Assembly: GCF_021462225.1 (NCBI RefSeq)
Contig: NC_061804.1
Coordinates: 13,274,740-13,338,739, forward strand
Length of the DNA stretch: 64,000 nucleotides
Reading direction: 5' to 3'
DNA from: Girardinichthys multiradiatus
Taxonomy: Eukaryota > Chordata > Actinopteri > Cyprinodontiformes > Goodeidae
Shown here: positions 10,654 to 24,302 of the stretch, piece after piece
Layout of the letters: each line of letters begins with the position of its first letter
Numbering within the stretch: position 1 is the stretch's first letter
Position numbers and translations under genes: made by a program
Notes under the pieces: model-generated
Seen by the model: the letters and a program-made list of their open reading frames with translations, nothing else
What the model was told of the DNA's origin: nothing
The model's database searches: none

Positions 10654-11933
10654 TGTACAACACAATGAACACATTAAACACGCTTTCTTTCTATTTCTAC
10701 TTGAACATTTTATCTGTAAACTTCAAGTCTTTAGATCAAGTGTTGGGCTTTTGTCATCTGAATGAATTTTTGAACAGAGTATTTATTTAAGACCATCCAC
10801 AGAGAAGCCCAGCCTCCAACTGAGTGCACAAGATGCAGGTGCTTGCCACTGAGGCAGGATTGATGCTTCAAGAGTACTCAAATAATTGAAGCCCATTATC
10901 AATAACCATCTGGGAATCGTCTTTTAGATACTCCCTGATTTAATTTGGAAACAGAGGGATCAACAGTGTTAGAGATTTGCAAGAAGGAAGGGACATCAGA
11001 AATGAATGTGAGCATCTGCTGTGATTAATTTCTCACAGCTTTTCCTGAATACCAACTCTACACTGTTATTTACTTTGTAGTTCGTTGCTGAGACTTTCAA
11101 GGCTATATATTTCGGAACACTCTTTAGAGGGCACATCGGAAACAGATCTTCACACATTTCATGGTGTTATGAAAAAATAGGATATTATCTCCTTTGTCCT
11201 AAAGCTAATTGCATGTGTGCACCAAACTTTAGTGGAATGGGTTAAATTTTACAGATGTGCGCACATAGGGCCTTAAAGTCAGCAGCAACACACATGACAG
11301 CACAATGATATCAGCCTGCAGACTCACCTACACACAGACATTTTTTAATGCTGTTACCTTGGGTAGACATTTATAGACTCTGTTTATCTAAGAGCAAGAC
11401 AGGTGCACAGTTCCATTTGTGTTTAATTCCAATTAAGCCTGGGCTGTGGACAAACTAATTTTCTAAACCCATTACTCTGGAAAGAGATAAAAATACAAAA
11501 ACAACCCTAAAACAAACCCCCATGAAAATCACCAACCAAAATAAAACCCCTATATTTAAATCTCCTGGTAAGCAGAGCCATCTGGCAACATGAAAGCAAT
11601 AAACTACTGCTGACATTTGTCAGATTTATGCATGTGGGAGGTGTGGCTCTGCCTGACAGTCTGCATCTATTTTTTAAGCTAAACAATGAACAGAGTTAAA
11701 AGTATCTGTGTCCCCCAAGCTCTGTATCACTAACTATTAAATATGACACACTGTGGGACGACACAGTAGAGAGAACCTCTATATTAAAAAAGTGTTGTGT
11801 AAAGTGTAATGATTTTTTTTGTAGCAAAGTTTTTATTTCCACTTGGAAATTGTGTGTTACTTCATATTTGTCTATCTTATAAAATCCCAACCTAATGCAG
11901 TCATATTCAATAAAAAATTAGAATGTATTTTCC
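10654..11933. other. Noncoding stretch, no element recognised
   Basis: AT-rich, apparently unique intronic sequence. No coding frame of note and no repeat recognised. Confidence 0.45.
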
Positions 11934-12128
11934 GACACATGTAGTGTAGCGGTAGAACATGTGACCCACATACAGAGGCTCCAGTTCTTGACACAGCTGT
12001 CCCGGGTTCGAGTCCTGACCTGACCTGTGCTGCATGCCTTTTCCGTCTCTCAACCCCACTTCCAGTCTGCCTACTTTCGAAAAATAACAAAATAAAGACC
12101 ACTAGTGCCTCAAAAAAACAAAAAACAA
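11934..12128 (+). repeat. tRNA-derived SINE (family with ...aaggccactagtgcc tail)
   Basis: A polymerase III-type head with A-box-like tagtgtagcggtagaac and B-box gggttcgagtcc is followed by the body motifs tgctgcatgcc, ctctcaaccccacttcc and agaccactagtgcc, and an A-rich tail. Related copies lie at 19023, 45322 and 53461. This is the best-preserved B box of the four. Confidence 0.8.
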
Positions 12129-14424
12129 AGCTTAAATAAAAAAGTTTTTTATTGCTCCGATCTAATATTCTAATTTTAAATGTGTTTTCATTAGCTGTAA
12201 GTGGAAAATCATCAACATTAACTTAAAGGTTTAAAAACATCAGTCTGTGTGTAATTAAAATATGTGTTTCAATTAGTGAATTGAGTTAATGAAAGAAATT
12301 AACTTTTCAATTATTTTCAAATTTATTGAATAAGACTGTACACAAAATACAAAAAACCCTGATATAAAATTCATAATTTACTAACTGTTCTCTATCCCAC
12401 AATGATAAAAATTAAGTTCAAGTAAGACTGAGCCTTGCATTACTACAAGTGTGACAGTCCAGCTGCTGTATGAAAAAGAACAATGTTGCTTTTTAGGGAT
12501 ATCCTCTGCTTTTATTGCTGATTTAAAGCCACTCTATTTTTTTATTGATTATAACTTCCAAAGCTTTTCCCAAAATCCTTTCTACGACTCCATCATTACA
12601 CCTGCAGAGAGCTCACAGAGGCTTTTAGCTTCAAGCCTTTGATCTACCAAACCACGAGCATCTAAAGCCCAGTCATTGACTGCCATTGAACCCCTTTTGT
12701 TGAAACCAGGCTTCATGGTGCCACTCCCCTGCTGGTGTGAACCACAGAGTTCTCTGCCAGCAGATCCAGATCTCAAATCTGGGCAAAAAAAAAAAAAAAA
12801 ACACAAGCTAATGTTAATTAAAATGCCCTTGAATGTGTTTTTTTTTCCAAATCAGAATGTTAAGATACCTCAGATTTGTTGAGTGTTCATTCAAAAAATA
12901 GAGACGGTCAATAATGTAACTCATATGTATACAAAGATTACAATATTAGCAAAACACATGTTTAGCTTTTATGCACACCTGTTTAGAAAAGGTATAGTAA
13001 GGAAGGAAGTGTACTACCTAATTCATTACAAATGCAAAAGTAGGTTTTATATAGCTAGAAAGAAACTACCAGACTCACTGCATCCTACTAGCATTGACTC
13101 CATGTTATTCTCTATGCACTGGATATACAAAGTATATACAATGATGTAGCCATCTTGGTAACAAAAAAAGACATGGTTGTCCGGCTATACATCTACTGAA
13201 AAGCTGTTTTGCTACCCTGAAATTGGTGGATAAAGATAAAAATTGGAAAAAAGTATAGTACCTTGCATTTTTTGTATTTTTGCGCTGTAAGATGTTATTT
13301 GATTTAACCCCATATTAATATACATACAGTATGAACTGTTAACACTGTTGCAACCTGCTTCTGAGATACTTGGTTTGTTCATTTCGCATTGCTTTGCACA
13401 TCATAGATCGTTGCAAGCATGTAGGATATGATTTAAATCAACTTATTGTACGTTTTGCTGAATGTGGATGGGATTTAAAAATAACAGTAAACGAGTTAGT
13501 CCCTTGTTTGCTCATTTGCTGTGTTTCTCCATGAAAATACTAAATACTTTATTATGAAGCCAACATAAAATCAGGTTTCAAAACTTAATGCTGAACACTT
13601 AAAGGTGCCCTGTGGACTATTCCTGTTAACAAACCCAGTTTTCTGTTTACCTTGTGTGCATCCTCAAGGCAGGATGAAAGTGTTTAATACATTCCCTCAT
13701 TACATAAAGCATTTGTAACATCGATTTATTTAATGAAACCTTCATTATTTACATGTGTGCTTGCAGGCCCTTACTTTTTACTCCCTTTGCTGTTGTGCAC
13801 CCAGATGTGTTGTACAGATTAAAAACATGGTGAATTCTTTAACTACTGAACCTGCCTTTATAAAACAAATCCTTTTCTTGAAAAAAATTTCTACAGCATT
13901 AATTTTAGCATGCATAGCATGCTTGCTGCTTTTTTTTAACCAAAATTCGAGTTTTTAATTTTTAATTTTGTATCTTTTGACTCCATAACACAATACCTGC
14001 ATTAATTTGTACAATGTGTAATAGTAATGGCTTTAATAGTGATGTCCCAATTTTTGTGATCCCCTAAACTCACTCACAAGGTGTCTTCATATTTTTGACA
14101 CAGATGCATATTTTGTCGAACCCGCAGTATCTGGGCTTCATTAATATGTTGCCCAAATTGGAATTCAAATACATTAAGACAGCTACTATAATGTCCTAAG
14201 AACATGTCATCTACAATCTGCATAGTTTTATCAAAAGACATGACTCAACATATACAGCTGCAGTCTTTAATAAAATTCTGCTGCTGCTGATGTATTGATA
14301 ATACAGTTTTCTGAAGTGTTGGGCTAATGTTTGCATGGTGACCCTCTATTTTGATCTGGCTTGTAGATAATTTCATCGTAAATGATGATTAACAAAATAA
14401 ATCAAGACCAATAATGCAGTCTTT
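12129..14424. other. Noncoding stretch with an A-run
   Basis: No gene was recognised. An A-run at about 12784-12800 follows a GC-richer block (12580-12783) that could be an old retroposed sequence; no source gene was identified. Open frames here reach 88 residues without domain or splice evidence. Confidence 0.4.
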
Positions 14425-14672
14425 TTAATAATAATCATAATAATCATCTTTATTGGTCATTGCATATGTACATTACAACGAAATGTGTCCTCTGCATTTA
14501 ACCCATCCCTTACAGGGAGCAGTGGGCTGCCATTGTGCGGCGCCCAGGGAGCATTCTGGGGCTAAGGGTCTTGCTCAGGGACCCAGAGTGGTAATCTGTG
14601 GGATACGAACCTGGCCCCTTGTGTCCCCTCTGGAACACAAACCTCCTGTTCTAACCACTAGACAGACAGTAT
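14425..14672 (-). repeat. SINE-like dispersed repeat, minus orientation
   Basis: This contains the fish-repeat blocks tctttattggtcattgcata, gcatttaacccatccc, gggagcagtgggctgcc, ggtcttgctcaggg and ctaaccactagac. The right end, read in reverse, resembles a tRNA-like head (gtctagtggttagaac). An AT-rich stretch (taataataatcat) forms the tail side on the left. Confidence 0.65.
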
Positions 14673-17600
14673 AAGAGCACGTATTGGGAGTTAAGTTTAA
14701 GCAGTCATTTAAAAAAGATCCATTTAACCAGAAGCATGATGAGTTTTAAAAGCATATGTATCATTGTCTGAAATAAAAGTTGTGAAAAGCTCAGAGACAG
14801 AGCTGCAGGGAGCAGAACAAAAGCTGCATGGCATTAGACGAAGCTGAAAATGACACTGATGATGCCACAAAGCAACAGTTGTTCTGTCTTTATGTCCACC
14901 TAACAAAATGATGTCCAGTCAATGTATCCCTGGACTAATGAACATCTTTGTGAGTCTCTCAGTTGTCCCCTGGGCTACCAGCTGATTCTGTGCAGACCAA
15001 ACAGGCTACTCACTGTAACTACCAGACAACATAACTCAGGGAATTGCTATGGCAATGAGCTGAATTAATCAACTTTTTAAATCAGAAAAAGTGTCTCACC
15101 TGAACCCTTCCAAATCAAAAGATGCATAACAAAAAAAGTTTATCTACTTCAGTTGACCTCGTTATCAGTATGTGTAGAGAAGTTGAAAAGCTTCTCAGAA
15201 CCCTGCTTTTTCTGCTCCAAATTCAGTCATGTTGTGAGGAAAACCATATAATCAAGGTATTAATTCAAAGTTAGTATTGGGAATAGCACTAAAACATCCC
15301 CCGAACTGTAGCTATTGTGATGAGAAATGGTGAGAAATAATATGATTGGTTGATTTTGCTCCTATTCATGACAGATCTGTATGCATACTGATAAAAAACT
15401 GTCTGCTCTTCAAATGAAACCTAATTTCCAACACTTACCAATCAGCTCCTCTGTTGGTTTATTTCTTTGGAAAAATGAAAATATAATATACATATAAATA
15501 GGCGATTTTATTTAGGATTATTACTTTATTTATTTGAAAATGATGTATTTGGTCCCAGAGAGGGTCAGCCTCATAGTCTTCTGAAAAACCAAACTGACAA
15601 GTATGTTTACCCTATTTCTGCAGTGCATATCACATGAATTGTATCTATGTCTCACTCATAAGAATTTTAAGAAATACTTGAAAGCTAAACCTAGAAAAAA
15701 GAGGAAAAATGTGGTGACAGATACAAAAAGCTAATATGATTAGCTGGACTTTTATGGATCAGTTTTCAGTTCAATTTGTGGGTCTCTAATGAGATCAGTG
15801 CTTCATATGTGGCATCAACAGAATCATGTTTAGACCATCTCTGCAGGAGTTCTGAGATATGAGGTTTTTGTGTCATTCTCTGTGTAGTCTGTTGGAGTTT
15901 GCCAAGGAGTGGATCCAGTAAGTTACAATAGTATCAAAAAATACCATCACTTTCACCCCTCTGTTGTCAAGTGTTTTTTAAATCCTTATCTTAGAAGAAA
16001 TGCTTTGGAAAAAGATCTCAACCAAGCGAAAAAACATTAAAATCAAGCTTTTTTTCTGGACTTTCAGTTACGATTTATAAAAAGAATAACCTTTGCATGC
16101 CTGTCTCACTAAGAATGGACTGCAGACACTGAAAAGCTCTTAACAGCACTCATGGAGCCCTGCTTGACACAAAGAACCAATGATACAATAGTGTTGTATG
16201 AAAAGATGCTCTTTGAAGATCAATTTTCTGTGTAAAATCTCTGAATGATTTTTGAAGAGCTTGGGCTTATCATTATCCTTTTCAATGTACCCCTTGCAGT
16301 GTTCCTTATCTTTAGTTAGTTACTTCTTTTTCCTGCTGCGATTGGTTTTCACCTGGTCAAAAAGCAAATAATCATTACACGTGAACCAAAATACAGTATA
16401 TAAGCCTGCATTAAAGACATGCACGGAAAATAAAGTCTCCAAAACTGGGAATAAACAAGATTCAGCAATGAAGAAATCCTGGAAAATGTTTTCTTAAGGC
16501 ATGTTTTATTGCTATTTATTTGGGTTATAGCCTTAGTGTCAAACCTAAATTACATCTTTTGTAATTACATGAATGCCTAGTATGAAAATACAAAAGATCA
16601 ATCAGCGGTAACAACCTAGAAAAATGAGCCCTAAATCAAAACCATCAATGTTTTTGTACACTTTTTTTGTCTTTATTTTTTAAACTTTCATTATTTTAAC
16701 TGTCTCTACTTGTGGAGGGAATGGAGTCAGTTGTTTAACTTTATAGCAAAAAAAAAAAAATTTTAATTTAAGTATTATAAATAACAGTTGAATTTTCTGA
16801 TTTGTAAAAACATACCTCAGAAATAATGACTGTCGAAAGTAATGGTGGATTTTTACGATCTGCTTTACGGGAAGAAATTATTGAAAAACGAAAAAAAAAA
16901 TAAAATAACGGACAGTACTTTTTACTCTGGCTTTTAAGACAGCTTGAATTCTTGAAGGCGTTGACTTTACAAACAATCTTTTAAATCAGTCAGGTTCCAA
17001 TGTTTGTGTTTAGTAGTTGATGGTTCAGTGTTGCAGTATTGATTGGCTTAAAACCTAACTGGTAATTCCATTCATTTCAATCAAATTTTCTCAGAGTAAA
17101 GTTTTAATTCTCTTTACTTAAGGGCAAATGCATTATCATTCTGAAATATTATATCTCCAAAGTATTGTAGGTGCTAATCACTTTTCCAAATACAGGATTG
17201 TTTTGCTCATCTCACTTAAAAGATTGATCAGTTTCAGCTTCTAAATTGCTCTTTACTTACTGTCACTATTAGTACTGAATAGATATATATGAATATTTGC
17301 AGGATAGTAACTGTGCTAACAATTACAAGGCCTACAGTATATAAAATAGATAAGTCTTGTAATAAAGTAGAATGAAAATGTATTGAATCTTAATGATGGA
17401 CTTGAAAATTCAAATATTTTACTATTAAAACCAGCAATTCAATTGAGAAGTTTAAAAAAGTTATTAATTAATATTAAAATAATTAGTAATAAAAAGATTA
17501 GTCCACTGTTTGTAAGAACAGTATGTATTTCATAGGTTGTTCAAAATTGTGACCAATTATACAAATTGAGTTATTAACAGATTTATAAAGAGTCCAGATT

Positions 17601-18230
17601 TAAAGTGCAAAGAAAGATTATTATTGATATGCTTATTTTATTCTATATGCTTATGAAGTCAAATAGTGCTGGTAATCTTCTCACATCTTTATTTTAGTCT
17701 TTTGAGCCTCCTTCATGGCAGATGTTTAATTCCAGAATACGATTGATTTTCCAATAATAAGGCACTTTTCTTTTTTATCCCACTCCCATAAAAAACAGAG
17801 TAGTAGCCATTAGTAGTTAAATGCAGCCATACAGTAGATTTTGCCAGGTCCTCCATAGAAATTGATGTGAACCTACAAGCCTCCAGGCTTGTATGTGTAT
17901 ATGCACAGTGGTCCACCTGTACAGCAGATTTGGCCATGCCTCATTATATTGCTGATGAATAGATTTCTGCTTGGATGGAGGAGGAGGCCGAGGTGGTTTT
18001 CACTCAAGGTAATTCCTTCTCAAATAGCAGGTGAGATGCCAGGACACTGGCTCTCAGCACTTTGAACACTTACCATGCAGCTAATGATGGTCTCCAACTA
18101 TGCAAACACTGTTAATCATTGCAAGCCCCTTGGCTAGAAATGAGAGTTCTGTTAATATTTGCAAAATCTGAAATAACTTTGCATTTCATGTCTGTAAAAG
18201 AGAGAGTGAGTTGTGATTTATGTAGCTATA
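14673..18230. other. Noncoding stretch, no element recognised
   Basis: AT-rich intron-like sequence with short A and T runs (for example near 16747 and 16892). No coding exon or known repeat recognised. Confidence 0.45.
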
Positions 18231-18766
18231 CAGTGCCGTACAAAGTCTTTCTAATCTTGATTTTTATACAATAGACAAAAAATACAGTGCATAAAAAATG
18301 GAGGATGTCTTTATCAGATTTAATCATCTTAAACCTGGAATTTTTCCCCAGTCTCCTTTTTGAAAATAGCTAAAACTTAGTCTGACTGGATGGAGAGTGT
18401 CTGTGAACATCAACTTTTAGGTCTTGCCACAGATTCTCATCTGGATTTAGATCTGAACTTTGACTGGGCCATTCTAACACATGAATATGGCTTGATCTAA
18501 AAAATTGCAATGAATCTTCAGCTGAGGTTTTAACATTGTTGTCCTTCTGCATTGTCCACCTCAGTCTCAATCCTTTTGCAGACCCTAACATGTTTTCTAC
18601 CAAGTTTGCTCTGCATTATCTGTATCCATCTTCCCTTCAACTCGGACCAGCTTCGCGATCCCTTAAGAGAAGAATTTCCCCCACAGTATGATGCTGCCAG
18701 CTTCATGTTTCACCACAGCTGTGTTTTTTTCAGAGTGACACATGTCTTGGTTTTCTGTCACAAATA
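18231..18766 (-). pseudogene. Old Tc1-like transposon relict with transposase fragment
   Basis: The left end reads TA|CAGTGCCGTACAAAGT, a typical Tc1-like terminus. On the minus strand a fragment around 18370-18603 includes VLEWPSQSSDLNPDENLW, the conserved block before and around the catalytic Glu, with Pro and Ile positions altered. Beyond it, bases 18590-18730 match (in antisense) the C-T-L-like block seen in related fish elements, including cacagtatgatgctgcc. Stops and frame breaks abound. A related relict lies at 44990. Confidence 0.7.
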
Positions 18767-18915
18767 GGATTTTGCTTGTAGATCAGAAATCTACAATAAA
18801 AATTATGCTATAGTTCCTTAGTGTTTTTGCCATAAAATGATCATAGCATACATTCAAGTTCTTATAAAAACAAACCAGTATTTATATTAAAATAAACCTT
18901 AAAGCACATTAGAGA

Positions 18916-18957
18916 CTAAAGGGTTAGGGTTAACAGCTAAAGGGTTAGGGTTAACAA
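18916..18957. repeat. 21-bp tandem duplication containing telomere-like ttaggg
   Basis: Two units, ctaaagggttagggttaaca plus one base, lie head to tail with a single mismatch at the last base. Each contains gggttagggtt, resembling vertebrate telomere sequence, but only about two telomeric units per copy. Confidence 0.85.
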
Positions 18958-19022
18958 CTGAGTTAAATCACATTTTCCAAATGTAAATGCTCTCATTTAT
19001 TCATGCTCTCATTGAACCAGCC

Positions 19023-19195
19023 AGCAGCGGCGCACACAACCCGTGTATAGAAAGGCTTTAAGGCCCATCCACGGTGACCTGTGCTGTATGTCTTCCCCAC
19101 TCTTCACCCCATTTCCTGTCTGCCTACTTTCAAAGAAAAAAAAAAGAAATTAAGCCCACTAGTACCACAAAATAAATCTTAAAAAAAAACAACAA
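19023..19195 (+). repeat. tRNA-derived SINE, internally deleted copy
   Basis: The head (gcggcgcacacaaccc) is followed almost directly by the body motifs gacctgtgctgtatgtcttcccc and cccactagtacc, and an A-rich tail. The B-box segment present at 11934 is missing. It directly abuts a different SINE at 19208. Confidence 0.65.
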
Positions 19196-19207
19196 TTTGA
19201 CTTATGC

Positions 19208-19527
19208 TGGGGCGACTGTGACTCAGGTGGTAAAAGTTTGTCCTGTTAACCGGTGGGTTGCCGGTTTGAACCCAGCTCTGTCTGTCTCAGTTGTTCTGTC
19301 CTTGGGCACGACACTTCACCCACCTTGCCCGCTGATGCTGGTCACAGGGCCCAGTAGCGACGCTTGTATAGCAGCGTCACTTCTGTCAGGGTGCCCTTTG
19401 GCACCTGTCGCTACAATGTAGCCTACCACTGTCAGTGTGACTGGGTGGGTGACTGGTTGTAGTGTAAAGCGCTTTGGGGACTCGGACTGGATAAAAGACT
19501 ATAGAAGTGCAGGCCAGCTACCATTTA
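19208..19527 (+). repeat. tRNA-derived SINE of a second family
   Basis: The polymerase III head has A-box-like gactcaggtggtaaaagt and B-box gccggtttgaaccc. The body motifs are tgtccttgggcacgacactt, cacccaccttgcccgctgat and gtagtgtaaagcgctttggg, a fish SINE body I recognise. It ends near gcaggccagctaccattta. Confidence 0.8.
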
Positions 19528-20887
19528 CTTTCAGGTTTTGAGGTTGGGAAACAGCCTCACAACTTTGTTTATATTCCTCATTATATTTTAATGCTCACCC
19601 CTCATATGCATATAGTAGATAAAATCAAAGTTTTAATATAATATTCAGCCTTATAATAGTACTTCTGTCATTATAAAAACTCCAACTTTTACAACAAAAC
19701 AACTTTTTTATAATATGATTTCTTTACATACTTATAGAAAATAAAGGAAAATAAGTAGCATCTGAGTTTACACCCTTTAGACTTTTATCCCATCAATGGG
19801 ACAAATAAACAGTGGATGGATGTCTACAGCTGCTATAAAGAGTAAATGCCTTACGTTGTTATTTTCCATCTAGTTATTTACAACTGATTACAACTGTGGA
19901 CCAGCCTCTGGAACAACTACAGTATGAACATCTTAGAATCATAGTCTACCTTTTTACATTTTCATTTTACATCTAAATAGAAAAATCTGCTTATGACAGA
20001 TATGATAGAGCATCACTCAAGATCAATTTCATGATATAATTTGTCATTCAGTTGGTGACAATGCAGTGGGAGGATTAAATCTCAGCAAGAAACCTTTTTT
20101 TTTTTCTTTTTTAAGAAGGACCCACAACAACTCAACTCTCTGTAGACATGCCATCAAAATTACTTGTTTTAGATGGATTTTTCTTGAAAGACACTGTTGT
20201 CCTAATATCCCTTGCAGTTTTTCTGAACATTTCAAGCCTGTGCTCTCAATGAACAAAGAACAGTGGTTGTGTTGTACGATAGCAGCTGGCTCTCCACATG
20301 ATGAAAACACAGAGAAACAGCTTTGATGTTCCAAGCCTTTTCTGTGTGTAGGTGGCAAGTTTGTGTGTTTACCAATGTATTAAAACCGTCTTGTTCTTTT
20401 TCACTGTTATTTTACTGTCTGATATCTGGTCTTGCTGTTAATGTGATGTTATTAATCCCAATGGCTACCTTTTTATATGAGTAATTTACTTCAGAGTACA
20501 GTGTTTCCAGACTTACTTTCTCTACTTTGGTTTTGTAGGTATAGAAAATGGGGTCAGACTTGTTTTGTTCATTGGGCAAGGACTGACTACAAAAATTATC
20601 ATAATCATAAATTACCTTTAAAATTGTAATAGTTTACAAGTGAAGCAAATTTGAAATGTACTCATTTATTTTTGATTCAAGTCAAAGACGGAAAGACGGA
20701 GGAGTGTTGGTGACTGTCCCCCCAGATTATGGCCTTTATAGTTTGAAAGTAGTTTAGAACATTGCAAAGTTAGTGCTTTTTAGCACTGTGTAAATGAAAT
20801 CACTTTTATTTTCCTTAAAGTAAGCTCTAAAGTTTGGCCCAAAGTGAAAACATTTCCTAAGTATGGCTTAATAGACAATAGGGATAT

Positions 20888-20923
<36 letters not shown>

Positions 20924-23900
20924 CAGTATATGTATATCTGGGTAATCTATTTACTTTGGCATTGGCTTTGCCTGCTTATTCAGACTGCATTTGCAGGAGT
21001 TAACATTTTTAGTGCTGTTTTGGCCTAAAAACCACACATTTAGACCATAATTAAAAATTGTGTAATGTGTAGATTTGTTAAAAACTAGACTTAACTATCT
21101 GGCAATGATCATTTAAAAAAACATAGATTAGAATCGTGAACCATTTAAAGAACGCGATAAATATGGCACCTTTTTTAAAATTTTATTTTAAGTATAGTTA
21201 AAATTCCTTTGTGTACCCACTGTATTTCTGGGTGCAGAAGGGGCTCGCTATGGGTGGCATTAACATAAGACCAGTTCTAAAGTTTTTTTTTGTTTTTAAA
21301 AATTCAACTTAAGAAAAAAAAATAACATCACTTGCTGCTTCTTTGGTAAAGTTGCAGTTTAATTAAGTTGGATTTATAATACTATTGTGCTATAAATTGA
21401 TTTGATTTTCATTTACAATGTTGAAAATGTATTACAGTTGCATGAAACTTAATATGAAGTGAAATGTAAGTACATTTAGAAGAGTTTGTAATAGTATTTT
21501 ATGTTTACTTTAGAAACAGACCTTCCCAAGCAATAACTGAAGGTGACCAAGAGAATGGCTTAAGAACGTTTAATTACATTGCTTATGAACATATGTATAT
21601 TAGCCTATTCCTATCATCTTCTGAGAGTAGCTGTCGTCTACTTGTCTTTTTTATGCTAAATTGTCCTTTTTTTCTCAAATGCAAGTGAAAAATGAATTTG
21701 AAAACATAATTTAGTGACATTTAATATTAATTTTCTTGGAGAAGTCTTCTCATCAATCACATTGCTAGATTTAAAATTCAGATTTTCGCTCAGTTGAAGA
21801 AAATGCTATGCAGATGGTGTACCTGCACCAATGCACAACACTGATTGAGCTTAAGGTATAGGAGTTTTGATTAAACAAAGACACATTCAACACTATATGA
21901 AATATCCTATTGCACATGTATGAAACATTGTTATTCAATGAAAGATACCTTTGTCCCTCCATTTAGGTTACAGTGACTTACTGTAACCTATCAGTTATTT
22001 TTCTGAGCTTTTGACAGTTTTTTCCCTTCCCTGTTAAGTTTTCAAAAATATTTTATGGCTTCAACTTTTAAAAAGACTCCAGTTCAGTTAAATACAATCA
22101 GCCATTACAAAACCAGGATTTGTTGGTTTTCTCTGCTAAATAAAGCTTTTTCATGACAGTCTCCACTGCCTTAAGCTTCTGACAGCAAGACGTTTTATGT
22201 ATATACATAAAATAAATTAATTAACGCATGTATCTGCACATGTGTACAGTGACAGGGATGACACTTACATGCATTAATTATAAGAAACCACAGATAATAG
22301 ATGTGTCATCAGCATAAGCTCTAAACCATACAGATGGAGTTTATCTATAGATCAACATTACACAGAAATACTAGGGGACTGATGTATGATGGAATCAAAA
22401 AGGGAGGCACAGGTAGGAAAATATCGGATCAAAAGGATAAACAAAGACAAAGTCACAGTGTGTCTCATCCTGATTAAATAATGGAGTGGCTGCAGTAGCA
22501 ACGGCAGCGGTGGCAGTCGCTCTCATATGCCCAATCACGAACAAGCGCTGCAGCATTCAAAGGAGAAAGATATCATACACGCTTTGGGGGTGGGGGGAAT
22601 ACAGGTGGAAGGGAGACAGATCAATATAGAGATGTTGTGAAAGGAATGTGTGTTTTATACGTCAGATTTATTTAGGCTCTCATCTGTTACAATGGCACTC
22701 AAACAAAAAAAAACAAACAAAGTGATGAAATATTTATCTCATCTCTCGCATGCATCCCCAAAACTGTAAAAACGATTGCATATATCCATTTTGATTCCAC
22801 AATTATGAGAAGCTGGTTTTATTGAGCAAACACTTATTGTTGCAGTAATTAAATCTTGGTGCATGCCAATGACAGTATTGGAAAACATCTGAAATATTGT
22901 AGCTGTTTAGTTAATTATTCAGTCAACAAATCTCTCCAGCAGAAATCAATGCTTTTGATTGGACTTGTGCACATCATCTGTGGCTGTGGCAATTTTGAAT
23001 AATGACATGATCCTCTGTAAAATCTTTCATCCATTTAACATATTTCATTGGACAGGTTGGTTAAGCTGCTTGCACAAGGACGTCTTGACAGCACTGGTTG
23101 ACAAAAGGGACTTAAGTTAATAATCATAAAACCCAGCAACCAGATGGATTTTCAGATTTTTGCCTGCCGGGTTTAAACTGAATAACTTTCTCATCACAAT
23201 CCTTTTTCCTATTTGCTTCCCAGCTAAGGATGTCCAGGTCAGAGTATAAATTCATAAGTGCAGCTTTAACTTTATAACCATCATTCCACGCCACTGGACC
23301 ATGTTTGGTCGATGTTTATACAAGCCAAAGTGCTTTTTCGACTGAATTGCCTCAACTCCACTAACACTGCTTCTCATGATGGCAATACATCAAAAGACCC
23401 ATTTAACTTTTAGTACATTTTAACCAGACATATGCTTAGCTTTCCCTTGGCTATGGGAAATGAGCTGTGATTTCTGCAAGGTGCTGAAAATAACAACAGG
23501 TTTTTTAAAGTCAAGCACTTGATCCTGTTGTAATCAGACTGTCTTTGTAAGGTGCCTTCAATGACATTATGGAGTCAAAGGTGGTAGATTCAATTCACCC
23601 ATATATATTTACATTAGATTAAAAGCATTCCAATTCAATCCTTTTTATAATAAAGTATGTTATGGCTCATTGTATTATGCCAATTAGTAAAAAGGTTATC
23701 TAAATGAAACGCAGCAGTTTGCTTTGAGTTAATGACTCTCCAACAATCCTTCCTCCTGATTGAGCATGTGCCGACAGTAGGCGGTTGATTACATTAGTTT
23801 AACTTTGAGCATACATGTGGTGACAGCCATATCTTTAAAGTACGTGCGTTGCTTTTTGATGTACCTCACATTGTGTGTGTAACGGGATAAAGGGTGTAGA

Positions 23901-23961
23901 ATTCAATGTTCATCTGCGGGACTATGTTCCTTCTGCGATGGTGTCACTAGCCTATACAATA
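19528..23961. other. Noncoding stretch with a microsatellite
   Basis: Mostly unique-looking intron. It contains the (TG)n(TA)n microsatellite at 20887 and short T-runs. The block 22480-22570 is GC-richer (ctgcagtagcaacggcagcg) and free of recognised repeats. Confidence 0.45.
20887..20934. repeat. (TG)n(TA)n compound microsatellite
   Basis: About 13 TG units run directly into a short TA run, then acagtatatg. Confidence 0.95.
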
Positions 23962-24300
23962 CCAGTCAAAAGTTAGGACATACCTTCTCATTCAATGGTT
24001 TGTCTTTACTACCTCTGGAAACTCCTTCAAGACTGTGGGAGAACCATTTCAGTTGACTATCTCAAGAAACTCATCAAAAGAATGCCAAAAGTGTCCAAAG
24101 CAATAAACAAAGCAAAGTAGGGCTATTTTAAAAATCTAAAATATGAAAGATGTTTTGAGTTACCTAAATTGTTTTTGCTACATAATTCTACAGACTTTTG
24201 CTTCTTGGTTTAGATGTCTTCACTATGTATCTACTTAATAGAACATAAAAAATTAGGACAAGCCATTTAATGACAAAGGTGTGTCCAAAGTTTTGACAGG
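23962..24300. mobile_element. Tc1/mariner-type non-autonomous element (339 bp)
   Basis: It is flanked by TA at 23960-23961 and 24301-24302. The termini are inverted: CCAGTCAAAAGTTAGGACA on the left, and CCTGTCAAAACTTTGGACA read inward from the right. The interior near 24005-24120 resembles the tail of a Tc1-like transposase gene (tctggaaactccttcaagac), so it looks like an internal-deletion derivative of a larger element. Confidence 0.8.
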
Positions 24301-24302
24301 TA

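Noticed and set aside
12582..12882. GC-richer block followed by an A-run, suggesting a processed pseudogene
   Set aside because: No source gene, target duplication or reading frame could be identified.
18900..18960. Interstitial telomere marking a chromosome fusion
   Set aside because: Only two short ttaggg-containing units; explained by a simple 21-bp tandem duplication.
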